Assembly: GCF_029168945.1 (NCBI RefSeq) | Contig: NC_083603.1 | Coordinates: 50,168,406 to 50,232,405 of the forward strand | Direction of reading: 5' to 3' | Source of the DNA: Cannabis sativa | Taxonomy: Eukaryota; Streptophyta; Magnoliopsida; Rosales; Cannabaceae | DNA length: 64,000 bases | Shown here: positions 1-10,553 of the stretch, piece by piece | Numbering within the stretch: position 1 is the stretch's first letter | Layout of the letters: every line of letters begins with the position of its first letter | Made by a program: the position numbers and the translations under genes | Notes under the pieces: generated by a model | What the model was told of the DNA's origin: nothing | The model's input: only the letters and a program-made list of their open reading frames with translations | The model's database searches: none

Positions 1-1420
1 ATGAAATACAAAACAGCCATTTTCAAACCAATAGACTCATCCAAACCCCACCGACTACCCAAAAAAGCATCCTCGATGGCTTTGTTGTCAATAGTTTTTA
101 CACCACGGAAACATGTTTCTACCAATTGATTTGTTTCCTGTGAAAACAACAACTTTTGCAATCACCGAAACAATCTAAACCAGAAATCAGGTAAAATTCT
201 TCGCACTAAACCGTATGCAACGGCCGGAACCTTAGCCCAAAACTCCTTAGGATTAGGTCAGAAACTTCCCTTAGTAATAAACTATGTACGACTTGTGGAT
301 GAAAAACAAACTCAGGCATATCCAGAAAATGCCCAAACTGAGTCTGACGAAACAAAGAAAGCAAATTAACAGATAAAGTGTTTTTAATATTATCTATCAC
401 AGAATAAACACTGGTGCATACACACTTAGATCCGTAAAAATCGAAGGACTAAATTTACAAATTCCAAACCCGCAACATAACGAAAAGGGCCAAGATAAAT
501 TATAAATCCTGAATAAAACAGTATGAAAACTGTAATACAACTACAAACAAACTAAAAACAAACTATCAATGACAAACAACTACACAGAAAATAACAGTAA
601 AGACCTGAAATCGTTTGGAAACATAAAAAAAACAGTAAACAACTAACCCTAAAAGAAATTGGAAAATGCAGTATAAAAAGAACAATAAAACTATATTAAA
701 ACAACAAACAAACTAAAAAACATATACAACTATAGAAAAATATAGAGCAAAGATTTGAAAATCGTTTTGAAATCTAAAATATAACAAACAAACAACTAAA
801 CCTAATGAAAATCGAAAACACATCAAAACATACCAAGAATAAACTATTAAAAACTCGAAAAGAAACTACAGACGACTGATTGAAAACACCAAAAACGAAA
901 ACAAAACACATAACCTGTAAGCACAAAAAAACACTGAAAATAAAGAAAACAAAACCAAATTAAAGAACAACACCTGCATCAATCAAATGAAATGATCAAA
1001 AGCAACAATAAATAACTAAAAAATTTAAAAACATGAAACAAAATGCGCAAATGAAACCCTAAAATTACACAAAGCATAATGAACATGAAAACGCCAAAAT
1101 CTGGGTAAAGCATAAATGGAAGAAAGGGGGAAACGAAAATAAAACTAAAAACCAACCTCAGTCCGATCTTCAGCATGTGTAATAGATTTTTGAAATTTTT
1201 TCCCAGAAATTTCTGGAAGCGTGTGCTCCTCCAAGTTCAGCTTCGTTTTCTTCGAAGAATGGGGTCTCACACGCTTCGGCATTGGAGCTTCAAAATCAGA
1301 ATTAAAATCATCAATGATTGGGCGTTTACCCTTGGATTTGTTGGCCAAAGATTTCTTGCCCATTTTTTATTTCTGTTTGAGAACTGGAGAAGGGGATGAA
1401 GATGAACGAGTGATTGCCAT
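1..1420 (-). pseudogene. DUF1985-type transposon-associated gene, 5' part, broken
   Basis: I read two exons on the minus strand. Exon 1 runs from an ATG at 1363 to 1157, where a GAG|GT donor follows, and encodes a basic, NLS-like leader (KSKGKR, PKRVRPH). Exon 2 starts near 448 after a TTTAG acceptor in the same phase and holds the motif FGHFLDMPEFVF followed by VVHSLLLREV. This is the opening block of DUF1985 proteins, a family usually found beside Ulp1-type domains in plant transposons (family knowledge). The gene is dead. After REVS the homologous continuation PNPKEFWAKV lies in another frame, so about one base is missing near 250. Further on, pieces such as KAIEDAFLGSRWGLDESIG are reached only by changing frame, past a stop. 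An in-frame ATG at 1420 is cut off from the 1363 ATG by a TAA at 1367-1369, which suggests an older start 19 codons upstream. The gene continues past the left edge of the window. The DUF1985 assignment rests on motif memory only. Confidence 0.6.
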
Positions 1421-2815
1421 CCTATAAATAAGATTGAAAAAAACTGAAACAGAGAGGGAAAAACAGTTGCTAAATCGTGGGCTAAGAGGAAGTTGAAAAT
1501 TCGTGGATGAACCAAAAATAAGAGGGAAAAACGTGATAAATTATGGGTGGTTAATGGAGGTTACTTGAATTCAAAATGAACTTAGAGAACAGAAATGAAG
1601 AATCGAAAATGAAATGAAAACAAAAAGAAAAAAGAGAGGGAAGAGAGTATGATTTGATTGATGATGCATGGGGAGAGCACACGTGTATGCATGGTATGAT
1701 GAGTAAGTGGTAAATGTGTAATAAAAATAACTTTGTAAGTAGAAATGTAGTAATAGGCGTGTGAGGGTAATTTTGTAATAAAGTGTGTAAAAAGGATTTT
1801 TCATGTAAAAATTTCTATTATATTCCTTCAATTAAAAATTTTGGTGCAAAAATCAGATTTTATATGGTTATCATATCATATATTTTCTATGATAAATAAA
1901 TGATATTACTAAGGCAAAGTAATTAAAAAAAATTATAGTACAGACAATGAAATGTACATTTATAACACATGCAAGCAAACCATTTGTAAAATAGATGAAG
2001 TAAAAATACCAAACAAAAAGTAGAGTCCGGGAAAAAAAATAACAATTAAAAACTAATGTGAAATTACTGAGATAAAATTACTAATATATATATAGTCTCA
2101 ATAATGGCTAAGCTTTCGACCTCTAAAGTGATGGTCTTTTCTGATGAGGGTTTTGACAAAAATTTTCATCTAAAATCATAGAATTAAAATAAAATGTTTA
2201 TAAAAAAAATAAATAATTCAAATTAAAGAAGTATATTCTTTTCCGAAAAAAAAATTCATAGAATTTAGAAGGGAAGATACAATTTAGTTAAAAATAAAAC
2301 TATAAAATTATATAAAATCTAAGATTATATATTGATACAATTTTAAATTAAAAATGACAAAAATTAAAAACTCTTACGTTATATAAAACTAAGATAAGTG
2401 ACGTACAATTTATTCAATTATTTATCGAATGCTTTTCTTGTGATAGACTATGCCAGGACTTGGTGGGAGAGAGAAATTACTGTAAATATGATAATTGATT
2501 GTGAGATTATTCAACATATACCTGTTAATTATATAATTATTTGTGAGTATGAGAGAAAGTTATTCTAGATGATAATAACGAAGAGAGAAAATAGAAAAAG
2601 TGAGCAGAGAAAAGAAATAGTATTTTAGAGTCATATATTAGTTAAGGAATAGGAATTCTTTTTGAGAGAAAATAAAAAAGGTGAGAAGAAAAAATAAATA
2701 ATAGTTTAGATATATATATATTAGTTAAGGAGTAGGATTTTTTTTTATATCGAAGCATTTGAGATGATTTTAGAGCATCACGTCACCGCTTTATACTTCT
2801 CTTTTATATATATAG
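1421..2815. other. AT-rich intergenic stretch, no gene seen
   Basis: No coding region with recognisable protein motifs was found on either strand. The minus-strand frame at 1571-1831 is low-complexity Tyr/Phe/Ser-rich sequence and was not accepted. Between about 2583 and 2750 a roughly 90-bp unit containing GAGAGAAAATA and TATTAGTTAAGGA is present twice in imperfect tandem. Confidence 0.5.
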
Positions 2816-3983
2816 ATTAGACTTAATAAAATCTATCAATTAATAAATAAGACCTACAATCTTTTTTCTTCACAATTAAGCTCTTGCTTAGTAAAAATTC
2901 ATAAACTAGACATAGTCTAATTTTAGAATTATAATTGATTAATTAAAATCAATTATCTGAGTCTTACAAGGAGTATGGTCTCAACTAGTATGGGGACCAT
3001 GGGCCTATATAACCGAGCTTCCAATAAGCAGTCCCAAGATTCACCAAGTAAATTCACTGACTTATTAATTCCTCATTGCATCCACTAATAGAACTTGGAA
3101 TTGCACTCTCATTCATATAGAACGCTCTATATGTTCCACGATATAGATACGCTATTAATTATCCATTGTTATAATCCCAATAATCAATGATCCTCTATAG
3201 ATTATCTACATTGCATAGGGATAAAATTACCGTTACACCCTTTCAATGTATTTTATCCTTAAAACACTTGCTCACCTATAAATGATATTATAGTGAACTA
3301 ATATCACTAAATGAGTGTTCAATCATTTATCTCTATTTAGCAAGCTCAAAGGAAATCATCGTTTCACTTCTATGTCTGGATAGAAGCTATAGAATCCATA
3401 TATATGATTAGCGCTCCCACTCAATTGCACTACTATGTTCCCAAAATGTACGTATCACCCTGACCAAAAAGTAGACTTAACTAACAAATCAAAGAACACG
3501 TATAACACTCTTGAGATCAAAACTAATCATGTCAGGATTAAGATCATTTGATCTAGGATCAACTAGGTTATATTGGATTGAATAGATATCACGGTAAAAT
3601 TATCATATCTAATCAAAGTTCAATATCGGTCCCTTCCAATGTATACTCCATACATCCGATACTGGTAAACTTTGTCAATGCCCTGGAAAGGACATAACAC
3701 TTATCCAAGGTGTAAGTATACCTATCACTGATTATCATGCCAGTCTAAATCCACTGAACTGACAAATAAGGGAAATAAACTTTTGAACATTTAATCATTG
3801 ATTATGTTCCACTGTGCTGACAACACTATAATCATGAACAAATACATATGTTCTGGACTTAATACAATTTATACCTCATGAAATAAATCATGTGAACCAT
3901 GCAACATAAAATGTGATTTCTGATCTTTATTAGTAAATCTGATTATATTGAAATGGGTTTTATTTAGGGCACAAAACCCAACA
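2816..3983 (-). repeat. truncated copia-family LTR in G0 gag (minus orientation)
   Basis: The right end reads as the start of the LTR family on the minus strand (TGTTGGGTTTTGTGCCC, ending at 3983). Family-specific blocks follow in order on the minus strand: the CCATGGTCCC block, a GAGTGCAATTC block and the AGACTATGTC block. The similarity stops near 2816, at the segment that in the complete copies lies about two thirds of the way in. The LTR 3' end and the second target-site copy are therefore missing. It interrupts the gag relic that resumes at 3984. Confidence 0.8.
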
Positions 3984-4473
3984 GTTATCCCACTAGACGC
4001 GGGCATGGTCTTACAACATGAAGGATGCACAGTTCAATCTCTCTGTTCCCGTCACTCCCATATTATTGAGGATACGGGTAATAGTACTCATCCACTACTC
4101 GACCTTTAATATATTAGGACCTCCCAGAAAAGTCGAAGGTTGCAGCTTCAAGAACCGCTCAAATACCGAGTCTCTATGTGGCATTACAAAACCCTGGTTA
4201 CCCACCACTGGCACAGGTGTTGGTGGTAACACTTGATCAACAGGGGCAGCCGGTGCCGGTTGCCTTAATCGTCCCAACTCTTCCTCTTGACAAAGTATGA
4301 TACCTCGCATTTCTTGAAACATCTGCTGCCAGTCAGCAGGAGGATTAGCATTGCCAACCCCCCACATTATCCCTCAGATTCTGCGGAGGTGGAGGCGGTG
4401 CCGGTGGATTGGTTTGGTCTACACCAGGCTCTACAAGCTCGCCCTATGGTCTAGATGATTAAAGAGGGTCCAT
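3984..4473 (-). pseudogene. gag relic of old Ty3/gypsy element G0
   Basis: Read on the minus strand from an ATG at 4473, this resembles the start of the G1 gag. It has a Pro-rich leader, then PPADWQQMFQEM, an acidic/Gln stretch, VVGNQGF, FERFLKLQPSTFLGGPN and further on ITRILNNMGVTGTERLNCAS. Both elements share the order DW.Q.F.EM, VVGN, FERF..L.P..FLGGP. The frame is broken by stops five codons in and again shortly after, by a frameshift near 4370, by a stop where G1 has the QWL residues, and by two more stops before 3984. The remaining gag is cut off by the LTR fragment at 2816-3983. It is a dead capsid-protein fragment from the 5' end of a minus-strand element. Confidence 0.75.
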
Positions 4474-4793
4474 TCTACAAATAACCCAATAATCAACAAC
4501 CACAGCAAGTCAGGCACCAATCCCACACTTACGCACGTATTGCCTTAAATCCTAACTTAACTATTTATTCCATATACATAAACACTTAATCATATAGCAT
4601 TTAAAGCATGGCATCACATAACACATAAATACTCTAGATGCTTGCATACTGCGTAAAATGGAAAGCGGTAAACACATGATTGCATAAACAGTAAAGTATT
4701 GACTCTCAATACTTACTGCACCATGAGTCGAGCTTGTCTCTGACGATGAATGTACATGTTCGGCCGGTCTACAAGAAGTTTGAAAACCTTGGC
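4474..4793 (-). other. 5' leader of G0 between PBS and gag
   Basis: Non-coding on both strands as far as I can see. It lies between the primer-binding site at 4794-4805 and the gag ATG at 4473, as expected for the untranslated leader of a minus-strand gypsy element. Confidence 0.6.
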
Positions 4794-4805
4794 GCTCTGA
4801 TACCA
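4794..4805 (-). other. primer-binding site of G0
   Basis: The minus strand reads TGGTATCAGAGC, the 12-base complement of the 3' end of plant initiator-Met tRNA. It lies three bases inside the inner end of the 5' LTR. This sets the element's orientation and the inner LTR boundary. Confidence 0.85.
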
Positions 4806-4808
4806 AAT

Positions 4809-5892
4809 TGTAACGCCCTAATTCATTAGGCACGCTACCCAATATACTTACAAAAACCCTAATCCCCTAATCGGGATTACTATTAAAATTAGTGCGAAAA
4901 TTAAACTTTAATTATAAACGAAATGAAAATAAACTTGTAATACTTTTTCACTTTACAAATAAAAGATACATGTGTTGGGATCCCAAAAATAATTTACAAA
5001 ATGTTACTACAAGTTCGTTTCCTCTAGACCCCAACTCGCTTGGTCTAGTGTGGCCTGAACATGTACACTCTTCGTCCAGCTCCTACACTCATGGCTGACC
5101 AGAAACAACTTTACCCTTTCCTGCACAGTAGAGCACCCAAGAGCCAAGCCCAACAAGACAGTATAAAATATCAATATCATGCTTATCGTACTATATAAAA
5201 AATAATTCCATACATATATGCCTGTGTGACACAAACCTGCATGTTGCGCTCAGACCTACGTGTTGCGCTCACACGTCTATTTATGTCTACATGACATAGA
5301 CCTACGTGTTGCTCTCACACGTCTAAATACAATAAGGCCTTAGAATAGTTCATCTCGGTTCTGGTTACCGAGTCCAACTTGATTATGCCTTGTACGCATA
5401 GCCCTTAATCTCAATATGTATAACACATAATTAATGGTGCCACTACACTATTTGTCTATTTGTTATAGACCTGCATATTACGCTCACATGCCTATTTATG
5501 TCTACGTGGCGTAGACCTACGTGTTTCTCTCACACGTCTATATAAAATAAGGCCTTAGTACAGTTTACCTTGGTTTTGGTTACCGAGCCTAACCTGGTTA
5601 TGCCTTGCTCGCATAACCCTATTCAAATATATACGTAATCCATACATTACGTTCCTTCGATGGTTTATCCTGGTGATATATACCAGGTCTAACCCAGTTA
5701 TGTCTTATACAAATACCTCTTAACATATATGGATGTATTCAATATTCACCACATAATATAAAATCTTAGGGTAATAACCCTAACTCATATTTTCACTGGA
5801 TTAATAATATTACCATATATTAACGCTTTCTTACCTATATAATAATCTAGGGTAATGACCCTAGACCACATTAAAATTAAACTCAAGGTACT
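4809..5892 (-). repeat. G0 5' LTR, inner part
   Basis: Starts TGTAACGCCCTAATTCATT next to the PBS. G1 begins its LTR with the near-identical TGTAACGCCCTAATGC, so the two are related. The sequence is interrupted at 5892 by insertion of G1, whose GTACT target copies flank it, and resumes at 25933. It carries internal tandem repeats. Confidence 0.8.
5229..5720. repeat. tandem repeats inside the G0 LTR
   Basis: A unit of about 239 bp is present twice and then in part. Each copy has ACCTGCAT, TAGACCTACGTGTT, CTCACACGTCTA, AATAAGGCCTTAG and a GGTTACCGAG..TAAC/TGGTTATGCCTTG block (from about 5229 and 5468). A third partial copy (CCAGGTCTAACCCAGTTATG) is at 5680-5705. After the G1 insertion, related text (TTTACCGAGTCTACC) continues at 25937. 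Confidence 0.7.
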
Positions 5893-7934
5893 TGTAACGC
5901 CCTAATGCTAAGGCACGCTATAGTGCTTTTACAATTGCAGTGCTGTCTTTGCTAATCAAAGAATTTTCTTGAAAAACGTGTCAAATTAAAACTTTTATTT
6001 TGATTAATAAACTTTATAATTTACAACCCTATTATAAGTAACGGGATCCCGTTTAAAAGCTTTTATACATAAAATACCAAAATACATTACTGGTCCCACA
6101 GCGACTACCAAAATAGTATCCCCAGATGTCCCGAGACCGAACACTCCAGGTCGTGCTGCCTCGACATGTACAACCTCATCCCAGCTCAGGTTCACTCATG
6201 TTCAGCTTTGCCTTTCTTTTACCTACACATGGAAGCAGAACTGTGAGTCGACAGACTCAGTAAGAAAAGCATATAACATATCATATAATTTCTGACTTGT
6301 ATTTAGGCGCCCATACACCTATTTACAAGGCTCAATAGATGAGTAAGAACGTTCCATACTAGGGTATAGCCACTATACCACATACACCACGTACCTCACT
6401 GTACGAGTGTTGGTGGGGTTTCTTTCGTACCCTGAGTACCATTGAGTGATGTACCACACACACTCAGTACTTTTCCGTACTTGTGCTGGTATCACTGTAT
6501 TGTACTCATAAACAATATTCACTATACCAATGCACTCTGTACCATAACTTGTACAAGTGTTGGTAGTGCAACTAAACCATAAGCATGCATATACACATAA
6601 CATATACATACACTCAGTTATTAATATCACACATTATATACAGCTCTTACCTTCTTTCCAGATTCAAGTGTGCTGGCCGACCTGAACGGAAAGTCTCGCG
6701 CTAGATGGATGCCCTAATCACATAATGCAATCGGGTAAATCACACGATCAAAAGCCCTAATTTGGGAAACCTGAACCCATAACCCTAGGTTCTGTTATAC
6801 TCTCTAGAGGTTACTCAAACTCTAGAAATAGGGAAACACCCAACTTCGGCACTAAAATGGATAAAAATCGAGAAAATGAAGCGTTTGGGGACCCTGCCAA
6901 AACCGGTTAGCCGGTTTTAGAGGTACTAGTAAAACCGGCTAACCGGTTTGCACCTGTTCACCCCAAACTTTCCATTTCTTGCTCAATTTTCCACCAAATG
7001 CAACCAAACCTTCCAGAGTACCTAAATAATGCATAGACAATATTTTCCAACCAGTATTTCACAGAAAAACTCAATGAATCACATTATGCCATTAAAGATC
7101 AAAGCTTTGAACTCAAAGCTCAAACTTGCACAAAACCTAATCCAAACATCAAAACCAGCTGCTAGAAACTAAATTCAACTCAAATGAACCCAAATATTCA
7201 AACCCTAAACATTCCTAACCCTAACAGCCACCAATTTGTAAAATCACTACTTGAAACTAATAAAAATCTTGAGAAAACACAACTAGAAAATAACTAGGGT
7301 TACCTTAGCTTAAACCTCCTTGAATCCCTTGCTGAAATCACCAAAGTTTAGCAACAAACTCCCTTGTTCTTGGCTAGTTCAAAGAGAGAGAAGGGAAGGA
7401 GAGGGTTTCCTTCAATTTTTGGTTTTCTTCAATTTCCTTAATTGCTTCAAATGAAAAGAGATTAATCAATCTCTTGCTGAAAACATTAGTTGCTAGGTGT
7501 CTTCTAATTAGGCAGCCACCTAACCACCTTAAGAATAAATGACTAAAATGCCCTTTAGGTTATAACTTAGGTATTTCTAAAGCTAGGGGTAAAATGGTCA
7601 AATTCCATAACCCCGCTTAATCCCAATATTTTATTTTCTCTAACATATTTCCCACTGAGAAATAAGGTTCTAAACTTACCCATGTGATCAAACTAGCCAT
7701 CCATCACATTTTCCGTTGTCGCCGAGCAAAAATTACAAAAATAACATATTTCATATATAATTCATAAAATACCCTTAGAGTTTAATGAAATCTCCTTAAT
7801 TGAGAAATTATAACTCTAATGCTCATTTCTAATAATGGGGTCCACAAATAATTAAATTCATAAATAATTATAAAAATAACAGAAATTAGTGTTAATTTCC
7901 TTTACTAATCCAAATTACTTAAGCGATCATTACA
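5893..7934 (-). repeat. G1 3' LTR (2042 bp)
   Basis: Bounded by TGTAACGCC on the left and ATTACA on the right (plus-strand view), and preceded on the minus strand by a G-rich polypurine tract. It contains a cluster of GTAC tetranucleotides (about 6390-6555) and a perfect 19-bp hairpin (6900-6949). It matches 16643-17451 plus 24845-25927 in the same order. Confidence 0.88.
6900..6949. repeat. perfect hairpin in G1 3' LTR
   Basis: Arms 6900-6918 and 6931-6949 are exact reverse complements (core AACCGGTTAGCCGGTTTT) around a 12-base loop. In the other LTR of the same element (about 24890-24950) the left arm has been deleted and the right arm has point changes. Confidence 0.9.
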
Positions 7935-7948
7935 ATTATCCCCCCGTA
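7935..7948 (-). other. polypurine tract of G1
   Basis: The minus strand reads ACGGGGGGATAA directly before the 3' LTR. This is the G-rich plus-strand primer expected there. The pol stop codon (TAA, 7936-7938) lies inside it. Confidence 0.75.
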
Positions 7949-8648
7949 AAAAGGATTACGTCCTCGAAATCTAACCTGAATAGCTCTGGATGTTGAGTCC
8001 TCATGTCAGACTCTAACTCCCAGGTGGCTTCTTCCACCTTGCTGTTTCTCCAGAGCAGTTTAACTAAGGCAATGGTCTTGTTCCGAAGAACCTTCTCCTT
8101 TCTATCAAGGATCTGAACAGGTTGCTCTTCATAGAATAAGTCTGTTTGCAGTTCACGGGCTTCATAACTCAAGATATGAGTCGGGTCTGAAACATATTTC
8201 CTCAACATTGAAATATGGAATACATCATGGACAGCCGAAAGTGCTGGTGGTAAGGCTAGCCGATACGCTACCTGCCCGACCATCTCAAGTATCTGAAATG
8301 GCCCAATGAACGTAGGGCTCAGTTTACCCTTTTTCCCAAAACGCCTAATACCCTTCATTTGTGAAACTTGCAGGAAAACATGTTCCCCTGCCTTAAATGT
8401 GACAACTCTGTGCTTCGGATCAACATAACTTTTCTGCCTGCTTTGAGAAGCAAGCATCCGAGCCTTGATCTTACCAATAGCTTTGTTGGTCCTCTGAACT
8501 AATTCTGGACCCAAGTACTTCCTTTCTCTAGTTTCGTCCCAATGAATAGGGGAGAGACATTTCCTACCATATAGCATCTCATAGGGAGCCATCCTTATTG
8601 TACTCTGGTAGCTATTGTTGTAGGAGAACTCAATCAAAGGGAAGTACT
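7936..8648 (-). pseudogene. G1 pol, integrase C-terminal part with chromodomain-like tail
   Basis: This open stretch of about 235 codons continues the integrase after the solo-LTR interruption. It begins FPLIEFSYNNS, then has MAPYEMLYGRKC, the LSPTFIGPFQIL..VAYRLALP block and HDVFHISMLRKY. These are the usual C-terminal integrase/GPY-F features of Ty3/gypsy elements. The last 60 residues (LVKLLWRNSKVEEATWELES) have the strand-helix pattern of a chromodomain, which in this family directs integration into heterochromatin. The stretch has no internal stop. The frame is the same as that of the upstream pol part once the 1905-bp insertion plus target copy is discounted, so the solo LTR arrived without disturbing the phase. 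Confidence 0.85.
8644..8648. other. target-site duplication of solo LTR S1, left copy
   Basis: GTACT, repeated exactly at 10549-10553 on the other side of the LTR. Confidence 0.9.
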
Positions 8649-10548
8649 TGTTGGGTTTTATGCCCTAAATAAAACTCTTTACAATCTAATTAGTTATCAA
8701 TATAAGAAATTTGAAGTGATTGATGTTTGCATGAATTTTACATGCTAATGGTTTAATATGTTTATTACATTCATACACACAAAATCAGTTAAATCCAGAT
8801 CATATGTTTATTCACAATTACAGTATCGTCAACACAGTGGAATGTGATTGTGATCATATGAATCAAAAGTTTTGGTCCCTGTTTCATCAGTGTTATTGGA
8901 TTTACACTAATGTGATAATCAGCGATGATGTGTACTTACACTTGGAGTAAGTGTTATGTTCTTTCCAGGACATTAGTAAAGTATACTAGTTTCGAATGTA
9001 TGGAGTATACATTGGACTGGACCGATATTGCAACTAAGTTAAGATATTACAAACTTACCGTTACACATATCTTTCCAAGTCAATATCAGTAGTTGATCTT
9101 AAGATTAAAAGAATCTAAATCCTGATATGCTTGGGCTCAACTCAGGAGTGCTATTCATGTTCTTTGATTTATTAGTTAAGCCTACTTTTGGGTCAGGGTG
9201 ATACGTATATTTTGGGAACATGATAGTATGATTGAGTGGGAGTGCTGAACATAAATATGGAATCTATAGCTTCTACTGGTGTATAGAAGTCAAGTGATGA
9301 TTCCCTTCGAGCTTAGCAAATAGAAGTAAATGGATGAGCTCTTGTTTAACTGACTAATTATTAGATCACTAAACACCATTTATAGGTAGCTAAGTGTTTT
9401 AAGGGGCAAAATACATTGAGGGGTGAGAACGGTAAAGAAATCCCATCTCGATGTAGATCATCTATATAGAGGATCTTTAAATCACAATAAGATTATAACA
9501 ATGGTTAAATGAGATAGTATATTGATATCGTGGAACATACAATATGCTCTATATAAGTCTGAGAGTGCAATTCTAAGTTCTAAGAGTGGATTCAACGAAG
9601 AATTAATAAGTAGGAATTTACTTGGTAAATTTGGTTCACTTATTGGAAGCTCAGCATATAGATCCATGGTCCCCATTCTAGTTGAGAATATTCTGCTTGT
9701 AAGACTCATTAATTGATTCGTGATTGATCAATTATAATTCTAAAGTTAGACTATGTCTAATTTTATGAATTTTCACTAAGCAGGGGTGAAATTGTAAAGA
9801 AAAGAGTTTCTAGGTTTATTTATTTATTAATAGACTTTATATGTCTAATTAATAATTAAATTAAATGACAATATTATTTAATAATCTATTTTAGTTATTA
9901 AATAATTAGTTTTGGCATTTAAAAGGTTAGAATTAGAAAATTGGCGTTTTTGAGAAAATAGAGATAAAATTTGATAAAACTGCAAAATTAAGTGAGGCCC
10001 AATAACACACCATGGCCGGCCACTTAAATAGGTTTTTCAAATTAATATTTTCATTATTTTAATGCCAAATCATTCCTAACCTAAACCTAGTAGTTGCCTA
10101 TAAATAGAAAGTGATGGCTCAGTCAATTCATAAGTTTTTCACAAGCCTTTCTGACAGAAATTTCTCTCTTCAGAAAAACTGAGCCTTCCCCACTTTCTAT
10201 ACCTGGCCGAAACCCTCTCTCCTCTTTTCTCCTTCATCTTTTTTGACCCTAGTGAAAGAGTAAGTGCCCACACACAGCAAGCAGTAACTCAATCATAGAT
10301 TGGAAGACTGTGAAGGATCAAACTTGAAGAAGAAGGACATTCGGGCTCAGATCTTGATTATACTCTGCTACAGAAAGGATTCAAGGGTTAGAGATCTGAG
10401 TGGAAGGAGACATTAATTCCGCTGCATCAATGTAAGGTTTTCTTAACTTTATATGTGTTTAATTTATCGTTTTAGAAAGTTCATATTTAGGGTGTTTAAA
10501 CAACATACTTGTGAGTAGATCTAAGATCCTGGTAAAAATATTCCAACA
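8649..10548 (+). repeat. solo LTR S1, copia family, in G1 integrase
   Basis: A 1900-bp LTR with TGTTGGGTTTTATGCCC at the start and ATTCCAACA at the end. GTACT flanks it on both sides. No internal region or second LTR is present. A TATAAATA at 10099-10106 lies about 450 bp from the LTR end, as expected for the LTR's own promoter. It is of the same family as the LTRs of element P and element C. Confidence 0.92.
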
Positions 10549-10553
10549 GTACT

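Noticed and set aside
1424..1431. TATTTATA on the minus strand as TATA box of the DUF1985-type gene
   Set aside because: Only about four bases upstream of the older ATG at 1420, too close for a TATA box.
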